From assembly GCA_030295235.1 (NCBI GenBank), contig AP026126.1:62001-126000 (forward strand): DNA of 64,000 nt, given 5' to 3'. The notes under the pieces were generated by a model. That model was not told where the DNA came from and made no database searches. It was given only the letters and a program-made list of their open reading frames with translations. Both the position numbers and the translations under genes were made by a program. Numbering within the stretch: the first letter of the stretch is position 1; each line of letters starts with the position of its first letter. Shown here in pieces: positions 11,961 through 23,930 of the stretch. This DNA is from Fistulifera solaris. Taxonomy: Eukaryota; Bacillariophyta; Bacillariophyceae; Naviculales; Stauroneidaceae.

Positions 11961-14901
11961 CTATTCGCTTCGCACTTCGACGCCGTATATTTGTCCTTTC
12001 TCCTTATACAGTACAGAGACCACTTGATCAGCGAGGAAAACAAATCCTTCGCGCTCAATGACATACTTTTTCCGCCGCTTGGCCGCTTTCAAGAGCTCCA
12101 GACCGAAGGCCTCCGCTTCCAAGCGACCACTGAGACTCAAATGGGCATGATTCGATTCAAACTTGCCCGTTCCGAGCTTTCGCACCGTCGGTTTGTTGCG
12201 CGCCATTTTTGTGATGCTGGCATCACCGACTTTGATCGTCGATGTGGTCGTGCACACGCAACTAGGATCCATATCTTCTACACCATAGTTATCCGCGGCA
12301 TCATAGTTGACGGTGTATCCCATGTCTTCCAAGGAAGCCACGGTCATTCTTGACAGCACAACTTTACCCCCTTCGTAGCCCGTCATGGATTCTTTTTTTG
12401 AAACATGTCTTATCCGTGAAGCCACAGCCTTCGAGTGGAATGGGCTTGTCGCACCCAGTCAGCTTCTGGTACTCGGCAGTGGCTTTCGAGGATGCAGTAT
12501 ACGAGCACGACGAGAAGGGAGTCTCCTTGACTAATCCATTTTTCTTCCACAGGGCACCGATTCCATACTGAAAGGCAAACAACAAATTAGATATCATTAG
12601 CTTGCACCAAGCAAAACACACAGCCAAAACACTTACAATTCGACCCATTTCGTGCGTCTGCGTTGGATAAAGAAAGCGACGTTTCGGATGAGATAGGGAT
12701 GTTGTCAAAAGTCAGAGTGGGCGTTTCGGTATTCTTATACTTACAATAACAGACTCGAGCATTGACGAGTCAGCCAAATCATCAATATCGGCACTATCAA
12801 GAGTCATGCTTCCAATCACAGGAATAATTTTACTACCGACCCTTGCCCCATACTCTGCTTGTGAATAGCCCAACACTCCGCTGATAGCATCGATATCGCC
12901 CACCGTTGCGCAGATAAAAATGTCGTCGATCGTGTCAGGCAAACTTTTGCATGTCACACCATCTCGTGTATCGTCGGTAACGGAAAGACCAGGCATATCT
13001 CCAACAATAATGGATCCCCATCGATCGGCAGCCACCACAAATGCATCTTGATACGTCTCATCTACATTGGATAAATCAAGGGTTGTCTCAAAACCGGCTT
13101 CCCTCAAATTACCATCATCGGCAGAAGGTTCACTTGATGGAACCTGGCTTGGAAATACGGTAGGAATGATGGATGGAAATTCCGAAGGCGCAATACTTGG
13201 GCTGAATGTTGCAGTGGGTACAGCAGTAGGAACTACGGTGGTGGTGGGTTCGGCAGAAACACTAGGACTCTGAGTGTCAGCTGATGGTGCCGCACTTATA
13301 CTTAAGCTCGGACTTTCGGTCGCGGCACTTGGACTCTGCGTATCAGTGCTTGGACTCGGTGTTGAGCTCGGGCTTTGGGTGTCAGCGCTAGGACTCTGTG
13401 TACCGATACTAGGAGCTGCAGTGGGAGCGGAAGTCGTTGTTTCAGCCTCGGTAGGGGCGGGACTGGAAGTTTCGATTATCTGAGATGAGGGGGGCGCTGA
13501 CACCAACGTAGACGGTGCAAAAGTCCGCGCGACGGATGGAAGCGTAGACGGAGAGATTACCGAAGGACTTGCTGACACACTGGGAGACGTCGTTGGGCTC
13601 AGTGATATTGACGGACCTGGTGTTTCAGTTGAAATTGCGGTTGGGCTTAGTGAAGGCGCCGGTGAAGCACTCTTCTTCGAAGACTTTTTGCTTGATTTGC
13701 TTGATTTACTCGACTGGCTCTTTTGACCTTTTCCACTTTTCTTGCCCTTGCCTGACTTGTCGCTTTTTTCGCCTTTGCCCTCGCTATTTGAATCGCCCTT
13801 ACCCTTTCCACTTTTTTCGCCTTTGCCTTTGCCGCTACTTTCACCTTTGCCGCTTTTCTTACTTTTAAACTCAGTTGTCGGATATGCTGTGCCTGTTGGC
13901 ATAGCTGAGCTAGTGGGCAGAAGGGTGGGCAAGAGAGTGGGGAAATCGGAGGGGTAGAGTCATCATCGTCATTTGAATCGCCCTTGCCCTTTCCGCTCTT
14001 CTTGCCTTTGGCCTTTGCGCTATTTTCACCTTTGCCACTTTTCTTACTTTTCAATTCAATCGACGTCGGGTATGCTGTGCCTGTTGGGATAGCTGAGCTA
14101 GTCGGCAAATAAGTGGGGTAGTCTGAGGGAGTGTCATCGCTGTCCCTTGAGTCGCCTTTGCCCTTGCCACTCTTCTTGCCTTTAGTCTTGGCACTATTTT
14201 CACTTTTGCCTTTGCCGCTTTTTCTTACTCTTCAATTCAATCGTCGTTGGGTATGCTGTGCCTGTTGGGATACCTGAGCTAGTCGGCAAATAAGTGGGGT
14301 AGTCTGAGGGAGTTTCATCGCTGTCACTTGAATCGCCCTTGCCCTTGCCACTCTTCTTGCCTTTTGCTTTTGCACTCGTTTCTCCTTTGCCGCTTTTCTT
14401 ACTCTTCAATTCAATCGTCGTCGGGTATGCTGTGCCTGTTGGGATACCTGAGCTAGTCGGCAAATAAGTGGGGTAGTCTGAGGGAGTTTCATCGCTGTCA
14501 CTTGAATCGCCCTTGCCCTTGCCACTCTTCTTGCCTTTTGCTTTTGCACTCGTTTCTCCTTTGCCGCTTTTCTTACTCTTCAATTCAATCGTCGTCGGGT
14601 ATGCGGTTGATGTTGGCATCGCTGATCCAGTCGGCAGATAAGTGGGTTCAAATGAATTCGTTGGCGAGGGAGTATCGTCGTCGTCGTGTGCTTCAGCGGC
14701 AGCAAGCTCTATGGCCGCTTTCACTTTCTCCGCAACTGTCTGCTGTAGATGGCGTTGTTGAATGAGCTGCTCGTGCGACGGCCTTGTCACCGACGATCGA
14801 CTCGTGCCTTCGATTCCAACATCTTGACTTAAGTCATATCCCCATGCAGCAGTGAAGGCAATCGTCGTCAGCACTAATATATTTTCGATTGAGCGAACCA
14901 T
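11961..14901 (-). CDS. M8-1: leishmanolysin-like (M8) protein, predicted catalytically dead, with repeat stalk
   Basis: Exons 14901-12745, 12657-12637 (21 nt) and 12567-11961, about 927 aa. A signal peptide (ILVLTTIAFTAAWG) is followed by five stalk repeats rich in Lys, Ser, Gly and Pro (see repeat entry), a further KSG/KGKGEKS tract, and a Ser/Pro/Thr region. The protease first half (FETTLDLSNVDETYQDAF, WGSIIVGDMP, IDDIFIC) matches its neighbours. The micro-exon reads THEMGRI, so the zinc motif HEMGH has become HEMGR. Downstream, the third ligand of the family (HW before CF) is missing: the sequence is GCGFTDKTCFKKESMTG. The Met-turn Met and the C-terminal module (ADQVVSVLY, GVEVRS) remain. 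It is probably a pseudoenzyme. Three single-base frame breaks: one extra T on + at 14219-14223, one missing base near 13955, one extra T on + at 12393-12399. Net phases then fit. Confidence 0.82.
13780..14649 (-). repeat. Five tandem 58-aa (about 174-bp) repeats in the M8-1 stalk
   Basis: Each unit reads roughly YPTYLPTSSGIPTGTAYP, then T(T/S)IELKSKKSGKGE, then KAKGKKSGKGKGDS and an acidic spacer. The spacing of the marker cctgttggga on the + strand is 174 bp between 14261 and 14435, and 181 between 14080 and 14261. The 181 is two extra codons plus the extra T. Units two and three are nearly identical at DNA level, so duplication is recent. The outer units have diverged and the last runs into a longer KGKGEKS tract. 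Confidence 0.85.
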
Positions 14902-15538
14902 GGTGGTTCTGACTTTAGCTGATTTAACCGTTTCGCGATATCAACCGGCAATGTAAAAGAACTCGTGAGTTTCAGATGTCTGAAGACAAGATGTTTTGAT
15001 TCAACGGCACGCTTTGAATCGTTTCTGTGTTATGGCCGGCTCTCCGATGGTCGTCTACAAGATCGATCAATTTGTGAAGGCGATTTTTTCATTTCAACGC
15101 ATCCGCGAAATTTTTTTTAGTACTACTACTTGACGGTATAGTCATTTCAACACTGCTGTTTTGATTTTTAAATGATGTTCCCGCATCTGACCACTGTGTA
15201 CCGGTAAGATTCGGAAACCACTAATGAATGTGGGGGTGGGATGCACATGCTAAGAGGTCTGAGGAGGAAAAATACCACCACTGCTCGTGCCACATAGCTA
15301 CTCATTCCAACTAACTAGCATCAAACAAAAGCTGAGAGGCTTTAAATTTATTGGGAATCTCTTCATGGCTTAAAGGAGTTTTCGAATTTCTTATGAATAA
15401 CAAGAGCAAGTTCCCTTACTTCACAAACGACGCTCTTCAATTATACAACGAACTATTTCGCAAGTGCGACCTCGGTCTGCGCTTATGATCCTATAACGAC
15501 AATGGAGTACGCTTTCGTTAGCGCGTATGGTCATGCCG
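14902..15538. other. Intergenic, M8-1 promoter side and M8-2 3' side
   Basis: AT-rich, with no supported ORF. It should contain the promoter of M8-1 and the 3' untranslated region of M8-2. No repeat or RNA gene is recognised. Confidence 0.45.
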
Positions 15539-17701
15539 TTATCTTGTCACCATGACTGTGTATTTGTAGCCATTTTCCATGTAAAGTACAATAATGATTT
15601 GATCACCAATATATTGATCAGCTTGCTCATCCTTGAGGTAGGCGTTCTTCCACTCGTGGTTTGCGTCCAAGATAGCCATTCCGTGGGCCCTAGCAATCCG
15701 CTGGCCTTCTTGGCTGAGCGGAGGTCTGAGACTAGAAGTACTGGTTGTGCTGGTGTGCGATATTGGAAGTTTACCCACGTTATGGTAGGTAAACACTTCA
15801 GGTATGTCACTCTCTGTAGTGCCTTGCAGTTCTCTCCGGTTACAAACACAGTCTGGGCTCATCTTGGACGTATCGAACGGATCCGCTCTCGAGTAGTCCA
15901 CAGTGTACCCAAGGTCGTCTAAGGCGGCGACAGTTAAAATGGATAATTCTAAGCCGTCTGTGCTAAATCCTGTCATGAGTTCACCCAAAAGCAATCTTCG
16001 TCCCAGTGCCCACACTGCGTTCCCGCGCCAAAATTATCTTCCACTGGTATAGAAGCATCGCATCCACTGAGCAATCGATATTGTTCGCTGGCTCGGGAGT
16101 CATAACTGTATGGACATGGAGAAGTTTGCGAAGCAAGATTGTTAACCGCCCACAAAGTGCCGAATCCATACTGAAAACAAAAGGAACTAGGTAAGAGATT
16201 ACCACGTTCATTGATTTGTAACGTTCGTGCTGCTGAAAACTTACCACATGCGCCATTTCGTGTAACTGCAAATCGGTTAGTAAAGGAATCATTGTGTTAG
16301 TGCGGCAGAAATCCATTGTATGACAAAACATTTGTCAACGTACAATCAGGCCTTCTAAAGTGCCAGCTTCAAGTTGTAAGTCCATGTCAGCCTCATCGAA
16401 ATTCATTCCGCCAACCGTAACTGTGATCGTATCGCCGAAGCGAGCAAGTTGAGGGCCTTCAAAAATGAAACAGAGTGTGAGTAGGGTCCATTCGAAGCCA
16501 AAGCAAGTCAAAACGTTTGACAAACCTGCTGTACCAAGCACTCCGAAAGGTCCATCAATAGGTATGATGGAGGCACAAATGAAGATATCGTCAATGACAT
16601 CAGGTAATGTCGAAGGATCGCAATTCAAACCGGGACTGTTCAATACGTCACTATCGACAACCAGGTCTGGCATATCCCCGACTATCACCGTGTCCCAGAT
16701 CCTCGCGGCGTCAATAAATGATGATTGAAATCGATCGGGGACTTGTTCAAGACCGAGTGTTGTATCGAATTCTGAAATTGGTACAGGTGTTGGTTCTGGG
16801 CTCGTGTTGTCCACAGAAGGAGGATCCGTGAGTGCTACTGAAGGTTCGGATGTTCCAGGTGGCGAAGGAGCGACGGTAGAAGTAGGTTCTAGGCTTGGCG
16901 CTGCCGTAATGGTTGGGAAGGAAGTTATCGTTGGTGCGGGACTGGTAGTGACTTCTTGAGAGGGAGCCCCGGTCACTGCTTGCGACGGTGCCGTTGTGTC
17001 TGTGGATGTCGGAGAAGTAGTTGCCGATGGTTCGGGCGTTGTAGGACTTGCTGTCGGACTTTCCGTGTCAATCGATGTGGGAGTAGCCGTGGAAGTTGGT
17101 TCGGCCGTCGTAGGACTTGCTGTTGGACTGGCGGTTGTTGGAGCTGTTGTCGTATCGGCTTGTGGAGTCGCAGTCGGTTCAGAAATAGCGGAGGGCGAAA
17201 CAGTTGGTGAAACGACTGGCGTCGGTACAGGAACTGGGGCTGGGACAACAACCGGACTCGGCACAGGAACATTGGGTGCTGCGACGGGCATTTCCGTCGA
17301 TATCGACACGATAGGACTAGGAGAATGCACAGTAGGAGCCGCAGTGGGTTCATCCACGGATTTTTTCGAGCTCTTTTACCGCTACCTTTACCCGATGATG
17401 GCATAGTGGGTGATGGTGATGCAGAGGCCGATCCTTTGCCTTTGGACGTTTTCTGACTTGTCGTTTTGGAAGTTGTTGGCGAACCTTTTCCGCCCTTGCC
17501 CGAACTTTCCGTTCCTTTCCCTCTTGTTGTTTTCTTACTTGTGGAGTCTGTTTTGGTCGATCCCTTCAAGTACATCAAGTCATTGACAACCTGAACGTTG
17601 AGGTTGCGATCAACACGAAGTGATTCTCGCACATGCCGGGCTTGTGCCGCGGAAAAGCTCGACACGGTCAAGAGAACTGATAACAATCGTTCGGCCTTCA
17701 T
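15539..17701 (-). CDS. M8-2: secreted leishmanolysin-like zinc metalloprotease
   Basis: Start at ATG 17701 (an upstream GTG is not needed). Exons 17701-16526, 16456-16344, 16265-16245 (21 nt), 16170-15539; about 647 aa. Signal peptide MKAERLLSVLLTVSSFSAAQA, then a KSSKGKGS stalk and a long Pro/Thr/Ser region. Catalytic first half: GLEQVPDRFQSSF, IVGDMPDL, IDDIFIC, GTAGPQLARFGD, DEADMDL. The micro-exon is LHEMAHV, joined to YGFGTLW, giving HExxHxxG. The third ligand is CGHWDEDCF and the Met-turn is ELMTG, followed by LDDLGYTVDY. The C-terminal module ends IIIVLYMENGYKYTVMV. The mechanism (Zn, water activated by Glu) is inferred from the family. Frame breaks: one missing base at T 17374-17377 and one at A 15987-15990 (+ strand runs). 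With both restored the exon phases add up. Confidence 0.87.
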
Positions 17702-18150
17702 GTTTGCTATCTGGATCACAAGAACAAGATAGCTGTTCCAGAAGAAGGCGTGTGTTTTTGAATTTTACTTTGACTTGGGAATGTTGTGACGAGGTTTTTG
17801 TTTTGCGCCAAAAGTGATCCGTTACGGCCAAAAATTCGCCACAACGAAAACCGGTACTCGAAACTCGGCTAAATAGTACACAACCACTCGCGCTTACTCG
17901 CGCGCAATTCATCAACACGTGACCCAACAATGATAAGTGACACGTGACTGCAATGTTACGAAAGGTGTAAAATAGGGAATGCGCCCTAAAGGCTAGAGAG
18001 ACAGAATCATTTCTCAGTAAATCATTCGTAATGACTACGTTTTAGCTGCATTTTATGTTTGTCATTTGAGAAGTTGATCTCCAAGCAGCTACGATTGATT
18101 AGCAAAAACGAAAAAAACTATGAATTTATAGGTGATATCACGGCGTCAAA
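17702..18150. other. Intergenic between M8-2 and M8-3
   Basis: About 450 bp with no supported ORF. It should hold the M8-2 promoter and the M8-3 3' end. Confidence 0.45.
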
Positions 18151-20289
18151 CTACCTCTTCACCATCACAGAGTATTTGTACCCATTTTCCATGTAAAGGA
18201 CAACAATGATCTGATCACCGACATAATGTTCCGCCAAATCGTCTCTCAGATACGCTTTTTTCCACTCATGGTTGGCATTTAAAATGGATAAGCCGTGCGC
18301 TCGTGCGATTCGATTTCCCTCTTCGCTGAGTGGCGGTTTGTGCGATCGTAGATGCGCGTCAGATGCCCATTGCGGAACGTTGCCAACATTTTGGTAAGAG
18401 AAAATGCCAGGGTCATGGCTACCTCTCAACTGTCTCCGATTGTTGCAGACGCAACTCGGACTCATCTGGGACGTATCAAAGGCAGTCGCTTTCGAGTAAT
18501 CGACTGTGTAGCCCAGGTCTTCTAAAGAAGCTATCGATAAAGTGGACAACTCCAAGCCATCGGAACTAGAACCTGTCATGAGTTCACCCAAGAAACAATT
18601 TTCATCCCAGTGCAAACATGCCGTTCCTGCACCAAATTCGTCTTCGACCGGGATGGGCGCGTCGCAGCCGCTGAGTTTTCGATATTCGTCGCTGGCACGA
18701 GAATCCGATTTGTATGGACATGGAGCTGTTCCCGCGGCAAGACCATTTAAATCCCACAATGTACCGAATCCATACTGGATATAAAGGAAAATTTGAGTGA
18801 GAAAACATTGTACGTCAAGGAATGAATTGGACAAGCTATTTGCAACTTACGACATGGGCCATTTCGTGCAGCTGACGATTTGTTGAAGCAGGTACAGAGT
18901 GTCAGAATCTTGGTTGAGAGCATTGCAATATGATAGCACTTCAAGGAACTTACAATCAAGCCTTGCAAAGTACCTTCTTCCCGCTGAAGATCCATATCAG
19001 CTTCATCGAAATTCATAAAGCCAATTGTAGAAGTAATCGTATCTTCAAAGCGGAAAAAAGTTGGCCCGGCTGTCCCCAGGATAGAGTTAGGCCCGTCTAT
19101 CGGCTGCACTGAAGCGCAAATGAAGATGTCGTCAATAACGTCTGGTAATGTCGTTGTATCGCAATTCATATTTGGGCTATTCATTACGGAAGCGTCAACC
19201 ACAAAGTCCGACATATCTCCAACGATGACGCTGTCCCATATTGCTGCGGAATTAACGAATGCTGATTTGAAGCGATCAGCTACTTTGTCTAGATTCAGAG
19301 TCGTCTCAAACGCTCCGGCGATGATTGGAGGAGGCACCACAGGGCGTGAAACGGGAGGAGCTACAGGACGAGGCACAGGCCACGGTACAGGAGGAGCTAC
19401 TGGTCGTGGAACAGGTCGCGGCACAGGGGGTGGCTTGGGGGACCGTGTTGGTGTTTCGATCGGGGAGAGAGTCGGAGGCACAGTTTCGGGTTGCGGAGCA
19501 GCCGTGGGAGATGCAGTTTGTTTTGCAGGAAAAGTCGGCATGCTCGTAGGCGAAGGCAGAGGACTGGGTGTTGTAACAGAAGAAGCCAGCGGGCTTGCTG
19601 TAATAACCGAAGATGCCAATGGGCTTGATGTAGATACTGGCGATGCCACTGGACTTGGCGTAGAAGATACACAATCCGTCTCAGGATAGTCTTTGCTCAT
19701 CTTTTTTGTTTTGCCCAAGTAATGATGGTCTTTGGAGGGTTGTTGCGTCGGCAATACTACAGGAGACGAGGATTTGCCTTTACCTTTTCCTTTTGAATGC
19801 GACTTGGACTTCTTTTTTGGTGAAGAAGTGGGCGATGTTGTCGGTTCGTCTACTTCCTCGAAACTCGGACAGTCTTTGGACTTTTTGGTCGTTGTTTTCT
19901 TCTTTTTATCCTTGTCCAATTCTTCTCGGCCTTCCAGTTTTTTTTGACTTCGAGCTTTTTTGTTTCGGTACCTTTCTGTTTTTACCCTTGCCCAATTCAT
20001 GACGATCATCAAGCTTCTTCGATTGCGACGTTGATTTTGGTGGGGATGATACAGGTTGAGTTGCGACCGGTGTCTGTGTTGGCACTCCAGTTGGCTGTGA
20101 GCTCGAGTCTTCATCTGACTTGAGTTCTTTATCGACCGAATGCGATTTGGATTTTTTCAGCCGCCTTCGGCGAACGGAATCGTTTTCTCCGCGTTGCACA
20201 GCATAGCCACTTCGTCTTGTGGCCCTGGCAGAAACCGACGACAAAGTCGTGAGGGCAGAAAGGATCAGTAGAGCGTTACCAGGTTTCAT
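18151..20289 (-). CDS. M8-3: secreted leishmanolysin-like zinc metalloprotease
   Basis: Exons 20289-18954, 18871-18851 (21 nt), 18774-18151; about 659 aa. Signal peptide MKPGNALLILSALTTLSSVSA. The stalk is rich in Lys/Ser with two related KKL-(D/E)-x-R-x-EL blocks, then Thr/Ser/Pro and a PRPVAPPVPWPVPRPV-type proline repeat. Catalytic half: LNLDKVADRFKSAF, WDSVIVGDMSDF, IDDIFIC, GTAGPTFFRFEDTI, DEADMDL. The micro-exon LHEMAHV joins YGFGTLW; third ligand CLHWDENCF; Met-turn ELMTG; then LEDLGYTVDY and a C-terminal IIVVLYMENGYKYSVMV. This copy lacks the intron that M8-2, M8-4 and M8-8 carry after the AGP motif. One frame break: one extra T in T8 at 19939-19946 (+). The exon phase fits with seven. 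Confidence 0.87.
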
Positions 20290-20698
20290 CTTGGCGACGC
20301 TCCTGTTCGCATTGGCAATCGTTGCATGTGACGTTCGGTGCTCTTCTTGGTCAAAGATGAATAAGCCCGTGCTTTCAAAATGTGAAGGAAGGCGTTCCGT
20401 CACAAATATTCAAACCGCGCAACGGCATCCGATTTTGAACTGTACCGCATAATGTGTTACTTTTATAGCGGTGAGACACTTACAATTCTTGTTTGCTCGA
20501 GAGGCTGCATAAGGATATAGTACTATAAATTGTACAATAATAATATGTTTCCAGAAAAAAAGTTTTCAAGTCAAGTCCCGACTGAAAGAACATTTGATAG
20601 AAACGCCATTTCCAATTTAAACGATTGCAATGGAACAATGTTCATGAAAACAAATATCACTATTCTACGTATGCATTTTTAAACCTTTCACGCACGCT
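20290..20698. other. Intergenic between M8-3 and M8-4
   Basis: About 410 bp, AT-rich near 20510-20560. No gene or RNA is seen. Confidence 0.45.
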
Positions 20699-23134
20699 TT
20701 AGGTATCAGACCGAACAACGACGGACTTTACCCCATCATCCCAATACAACACAACAATTACCTTGTCACCTAAGTATACAGAGTTGCCGCCCAAAGCAGC
20801 TGCTCGAAACGATCGCAACTGGGAACGTCCATAATCGATCGCATTCAATCTTGCCGCCGTGGTGGTTTCTGTCTGTAATTGTCGTCGCTCGTTGAAGAAA
20901 ACACCCGCGTTCAAGTTGCGATTCACATTACAATTGCAACTGGGCGCCAACAGAGAAGACGGGTAAGGCGTAGCTTGACTGTAATCTACTGTGTAACCTA
21001 GATCCTCCAAACCCGCTACGGTGATGCGTGAGAGTTCTTGGCTACCTGTGTTGACACCCGTCATGAGTTCGGATTGAAAGCAATCTTCATCCCAATGCAA
21101 GCATTTCGTTCCTTCAGCTCCGTCAGTCTCAATGGGAACAGCTCCATCACAACCACTCAAGGCCCGATACTCTTCACTGGCCTTGGAATCATAGCGATAC
21201 GCACAAATGTCGGTGTTTTCCACCAAAGAGTTGGGTCCCCAAAGCGTACCAATACCGTACTGCAGAATGAATCAGATGTAATTACCGCCAAAGTGAGACA
21301 AACATGTTGCCACAGGAAATACATGAACTTGGAATTGAGGTTACTCACCACATGAGCCATCTCATGAAGCTGAACGAAGAGGGAGAACGATCAGTGAGTT
21401 AGGGTTACGGTTGTCAGACGTTTTATCCGCGCGTCAGTGTGCACCACAACTAGAGTTAGGGATTAAGACAGAAAATCTAGGGTCGAACTTACAATTGTTC
21501 CAGCAAGTTGACCATTTCCATTTAAAATATCAATGTCTGCCAAATCAAACTGCATATATCCCACAGACGTCTGCAAAATTTCTCCACTTCGAGCTGCGAA
21601 AAAACGAATAAGCATGAGTTTGGAGCTAAAAAAGGAGGAAAAATCGATCAAAAATTTTGCCGTTCAATACAACAAAACAAAGCCATCTCTTCATTTAAAA
21701 CAAACCTAAAAGTGGGCCTGCTGAACCGAGAATACCGACTTCCCCGTCGATACTGGGGAGGCTTGAACAAATGAACACATCATCGATAACATCAGGAATA
21801 GTGGATGTATCACAACGTGACCCTGCCGTAGCGCGGTCGGCATCGGTCATGACAAAGTCCTGTAGGTCACCCACAATGACTGTATCCCACCGCGAGGCGG
21901 CGTCGATAAACACTTGGCGATACGCTTCGGGCACTTGATCAAGATTGAGTTCGGTGGTAAAGCCTCCTTCGACACGAGCGAGAGTCGGAGCGCTTGTCGT
22001 AGTGGGACGCAAACTAGGGGGAACACTTGTCGTACTGTTGCTCGTGGGGAAAACGGAAGGAGATTCCGAAGTTGTCGGCGGCAAAGATCGGGAGGGCTGC
22101 ACTGATCCAAAAGGCTGAGCAGTTGACGAAGGTGCTCTCGATGCGGACGGCAGCGCGGTAATGGAAGGAGCTACCGACACGGAAGGTTTACTCGAAGCAA
22201 TAATGTTTGAACTCGGCACCAGAGAAGGCGCCAAGGATGACGAAGGCGAAATACTTGTCGGTACTTGCGAAAGCGTCGGATCCTCGCTTCCGGTTCCTGC
22301 TGACGTTGGTAATTGGCTCAAAGTCGGAGAAAAGCTCGAAGTCGGTGCACCGCTCAAAGCATTAGGCGCGAGTGACGGAGGAACTGAAGACGATGGGGGA
22401 ACTGTTTGAATCTGCGATGATGGAATCAAAGAAGGAGCGATTATGGTTCCAGTCGTAGGGAAAACAGTTGTTGTGGGTCCTTCAGTACCAGCAACCGGAG
22501 GAATTGTGGGCACACCACTCGGGGCCGGAGAAATCGTAGGAGCCGGCGAGACTGTAGGATTCACCGTGCGAGCAGCAAACACACTCAAAAATATTTCCGA
22601 ATAGGTTCCTTCGGGTTTGGGCACCCAACCTCCGGTATACGTTTCAAGGAAGTTTTTGGCTGTTTCTTTAACCTTCTCGGCCGTTACCGGCTGGGCTGTC
22701 TGTTTCTCCACGGGGGCGCGTGTCGGAGCCAGAGTCGTGTCTTCTACTTTCGACCCGACTTCTTCTTCTTCTTCTTTCTCTTCCTCTTTGCTTGCTGCGG
22801 GCTTTTCATTCGCAGGCTTTTCGTTTGCTGGTGACTCGCTCGTGCTCGGGTCACGTTCGCCCGTAAAGATGTTGGTGAAGAGATTAAAGTAGCTACGACC
22901 CGACTCAAATGACGAATCATCAATAACTTCTTCGGTTTTTGTTGTGTCATCCAAAAGCGATTGCAAGTTGAATACATTGAAAAGACGTCGATTGCGGATA
23001 GGTCCTTCCGAATCTCGTGCTGTTGGCACGCTCACATCGTTTCCTTCGCGATTTGTTGGCTTGTCAGCACGCAATAACTCTGCCGAGCTCGGTTGTAGCA
23101 AGAAAGGAAGTAAAAGACGTAGAAGAGGCTTCAT
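20699..23134 (-). CDS. M8-4: secreted leishmanolysin-like zinc metalloprotease
   Basis: Exons 23134-21706, 21593-21493, 21369-21349 (21 nt), 21259-20699; about 703 aa, no frame break needed. Signal peptide MKPLLRLLLPFLLQPSSA. An acidic region with PANEKPANEKPA and an EEEKEEEEE tract precedes a Ser/Thr/Pro stalk, so unlike its neighbours the stalk is not Lys/Gly-rich. Catalytic part: LNLDQVPEAYRQVF, WDTVIVGDLQDF, IDDVFIC, GSAGPLLARSGE, QFDLADIDIL. The micro-exon is LHEMAHV, then YGIGTLW; third ligand CLHWDEDCF; Met-turn ELMTGVNTG; LEDLGYTVDY. The C-terminal module contains VYLGDKVIVVLYWDDG. The first intron is phase 1 after the AGP motif, as in M8-2. The intact frame makes this, with M8-6, the best reference copy of the array. 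Confidence 0.9.
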
Positions 23135-23930
23135 GGTTATTAGGCTTGAATAGACTGCTTTCTTTCCATTCTTCTTTGCTACATCGTTGCATGGCGGAGG
23201 ATCCAGCGCAACACGTAAGAAAGATGAAACTGCGTTCAATACCGTTCAAGAAGAGAAGCTGACAAAACAGTCTGACTACCAGTTAACTGTATAGAAGCAA
23301 TGTGTACAGTGCGCAAGAAGCAGTGATAGTAAACACGTGACAAATTCGTAAGATCCAAGATACAAGGCCCTACGTCATATACTTTTCTGATATCAGGAAT
23401 GTGAGCTGTGATTTTTTTATTTAATGAAAAGAGATTTGTTTTCCGAATTCTTCATGTCACCGGCGCGTCAGCAGTGCTCTTCCCTACATTTTTCGTGCTA
23501 CTTTTCATTATGTCTTTTGGTCCCAATAATCTAAAAAATTCAATCGTGCATCTACAGTAGAGTCCAGAGTGTCCAGAGCAACGGTCATTTTCTTAGCCGT
23601 TCCAACTTCCAACAATACAAAGTATAATTACGACTACGATGAACGGAACCAAAAGTACACAGTACCAAGTAAACCTCATCCCTTGTGTGATGCTTGATGC
23701 GTAGCCTCCGTCCGGCGTCGCTTGAGGAGTCTTGCCTGGCAAATAAAATATGTGAAATGCAAAAGCATCATTGTGTTACCCCAACAAGGCGACATGACTC
23801 GAGAAACATCTAGCTTTTCTTATTGGCTGCTGAAAATTCACTTGGAATCGAATCATTTCCGCGGGCATTGAGTGGGGCAATATTGCAAGACTCTGCGAGA
23901 GTTGTCTGTAAACAAACATGGATGTACTTC
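23135..23930. other. Intergenic upstream of M8-4
   Basis: About 800 bp without a supported gene. It includes the M8-4 promoter region and ends at the decayed LRR-like fragment. Confidence 0.4.

Noticed and set aside
13780-14649. Regular 174-bp repeats as a CRISPR-like or satellite array
   Set aside because: Units are in frame, code for a continuous stalk and have no spacers. The genome is eukaryotic.
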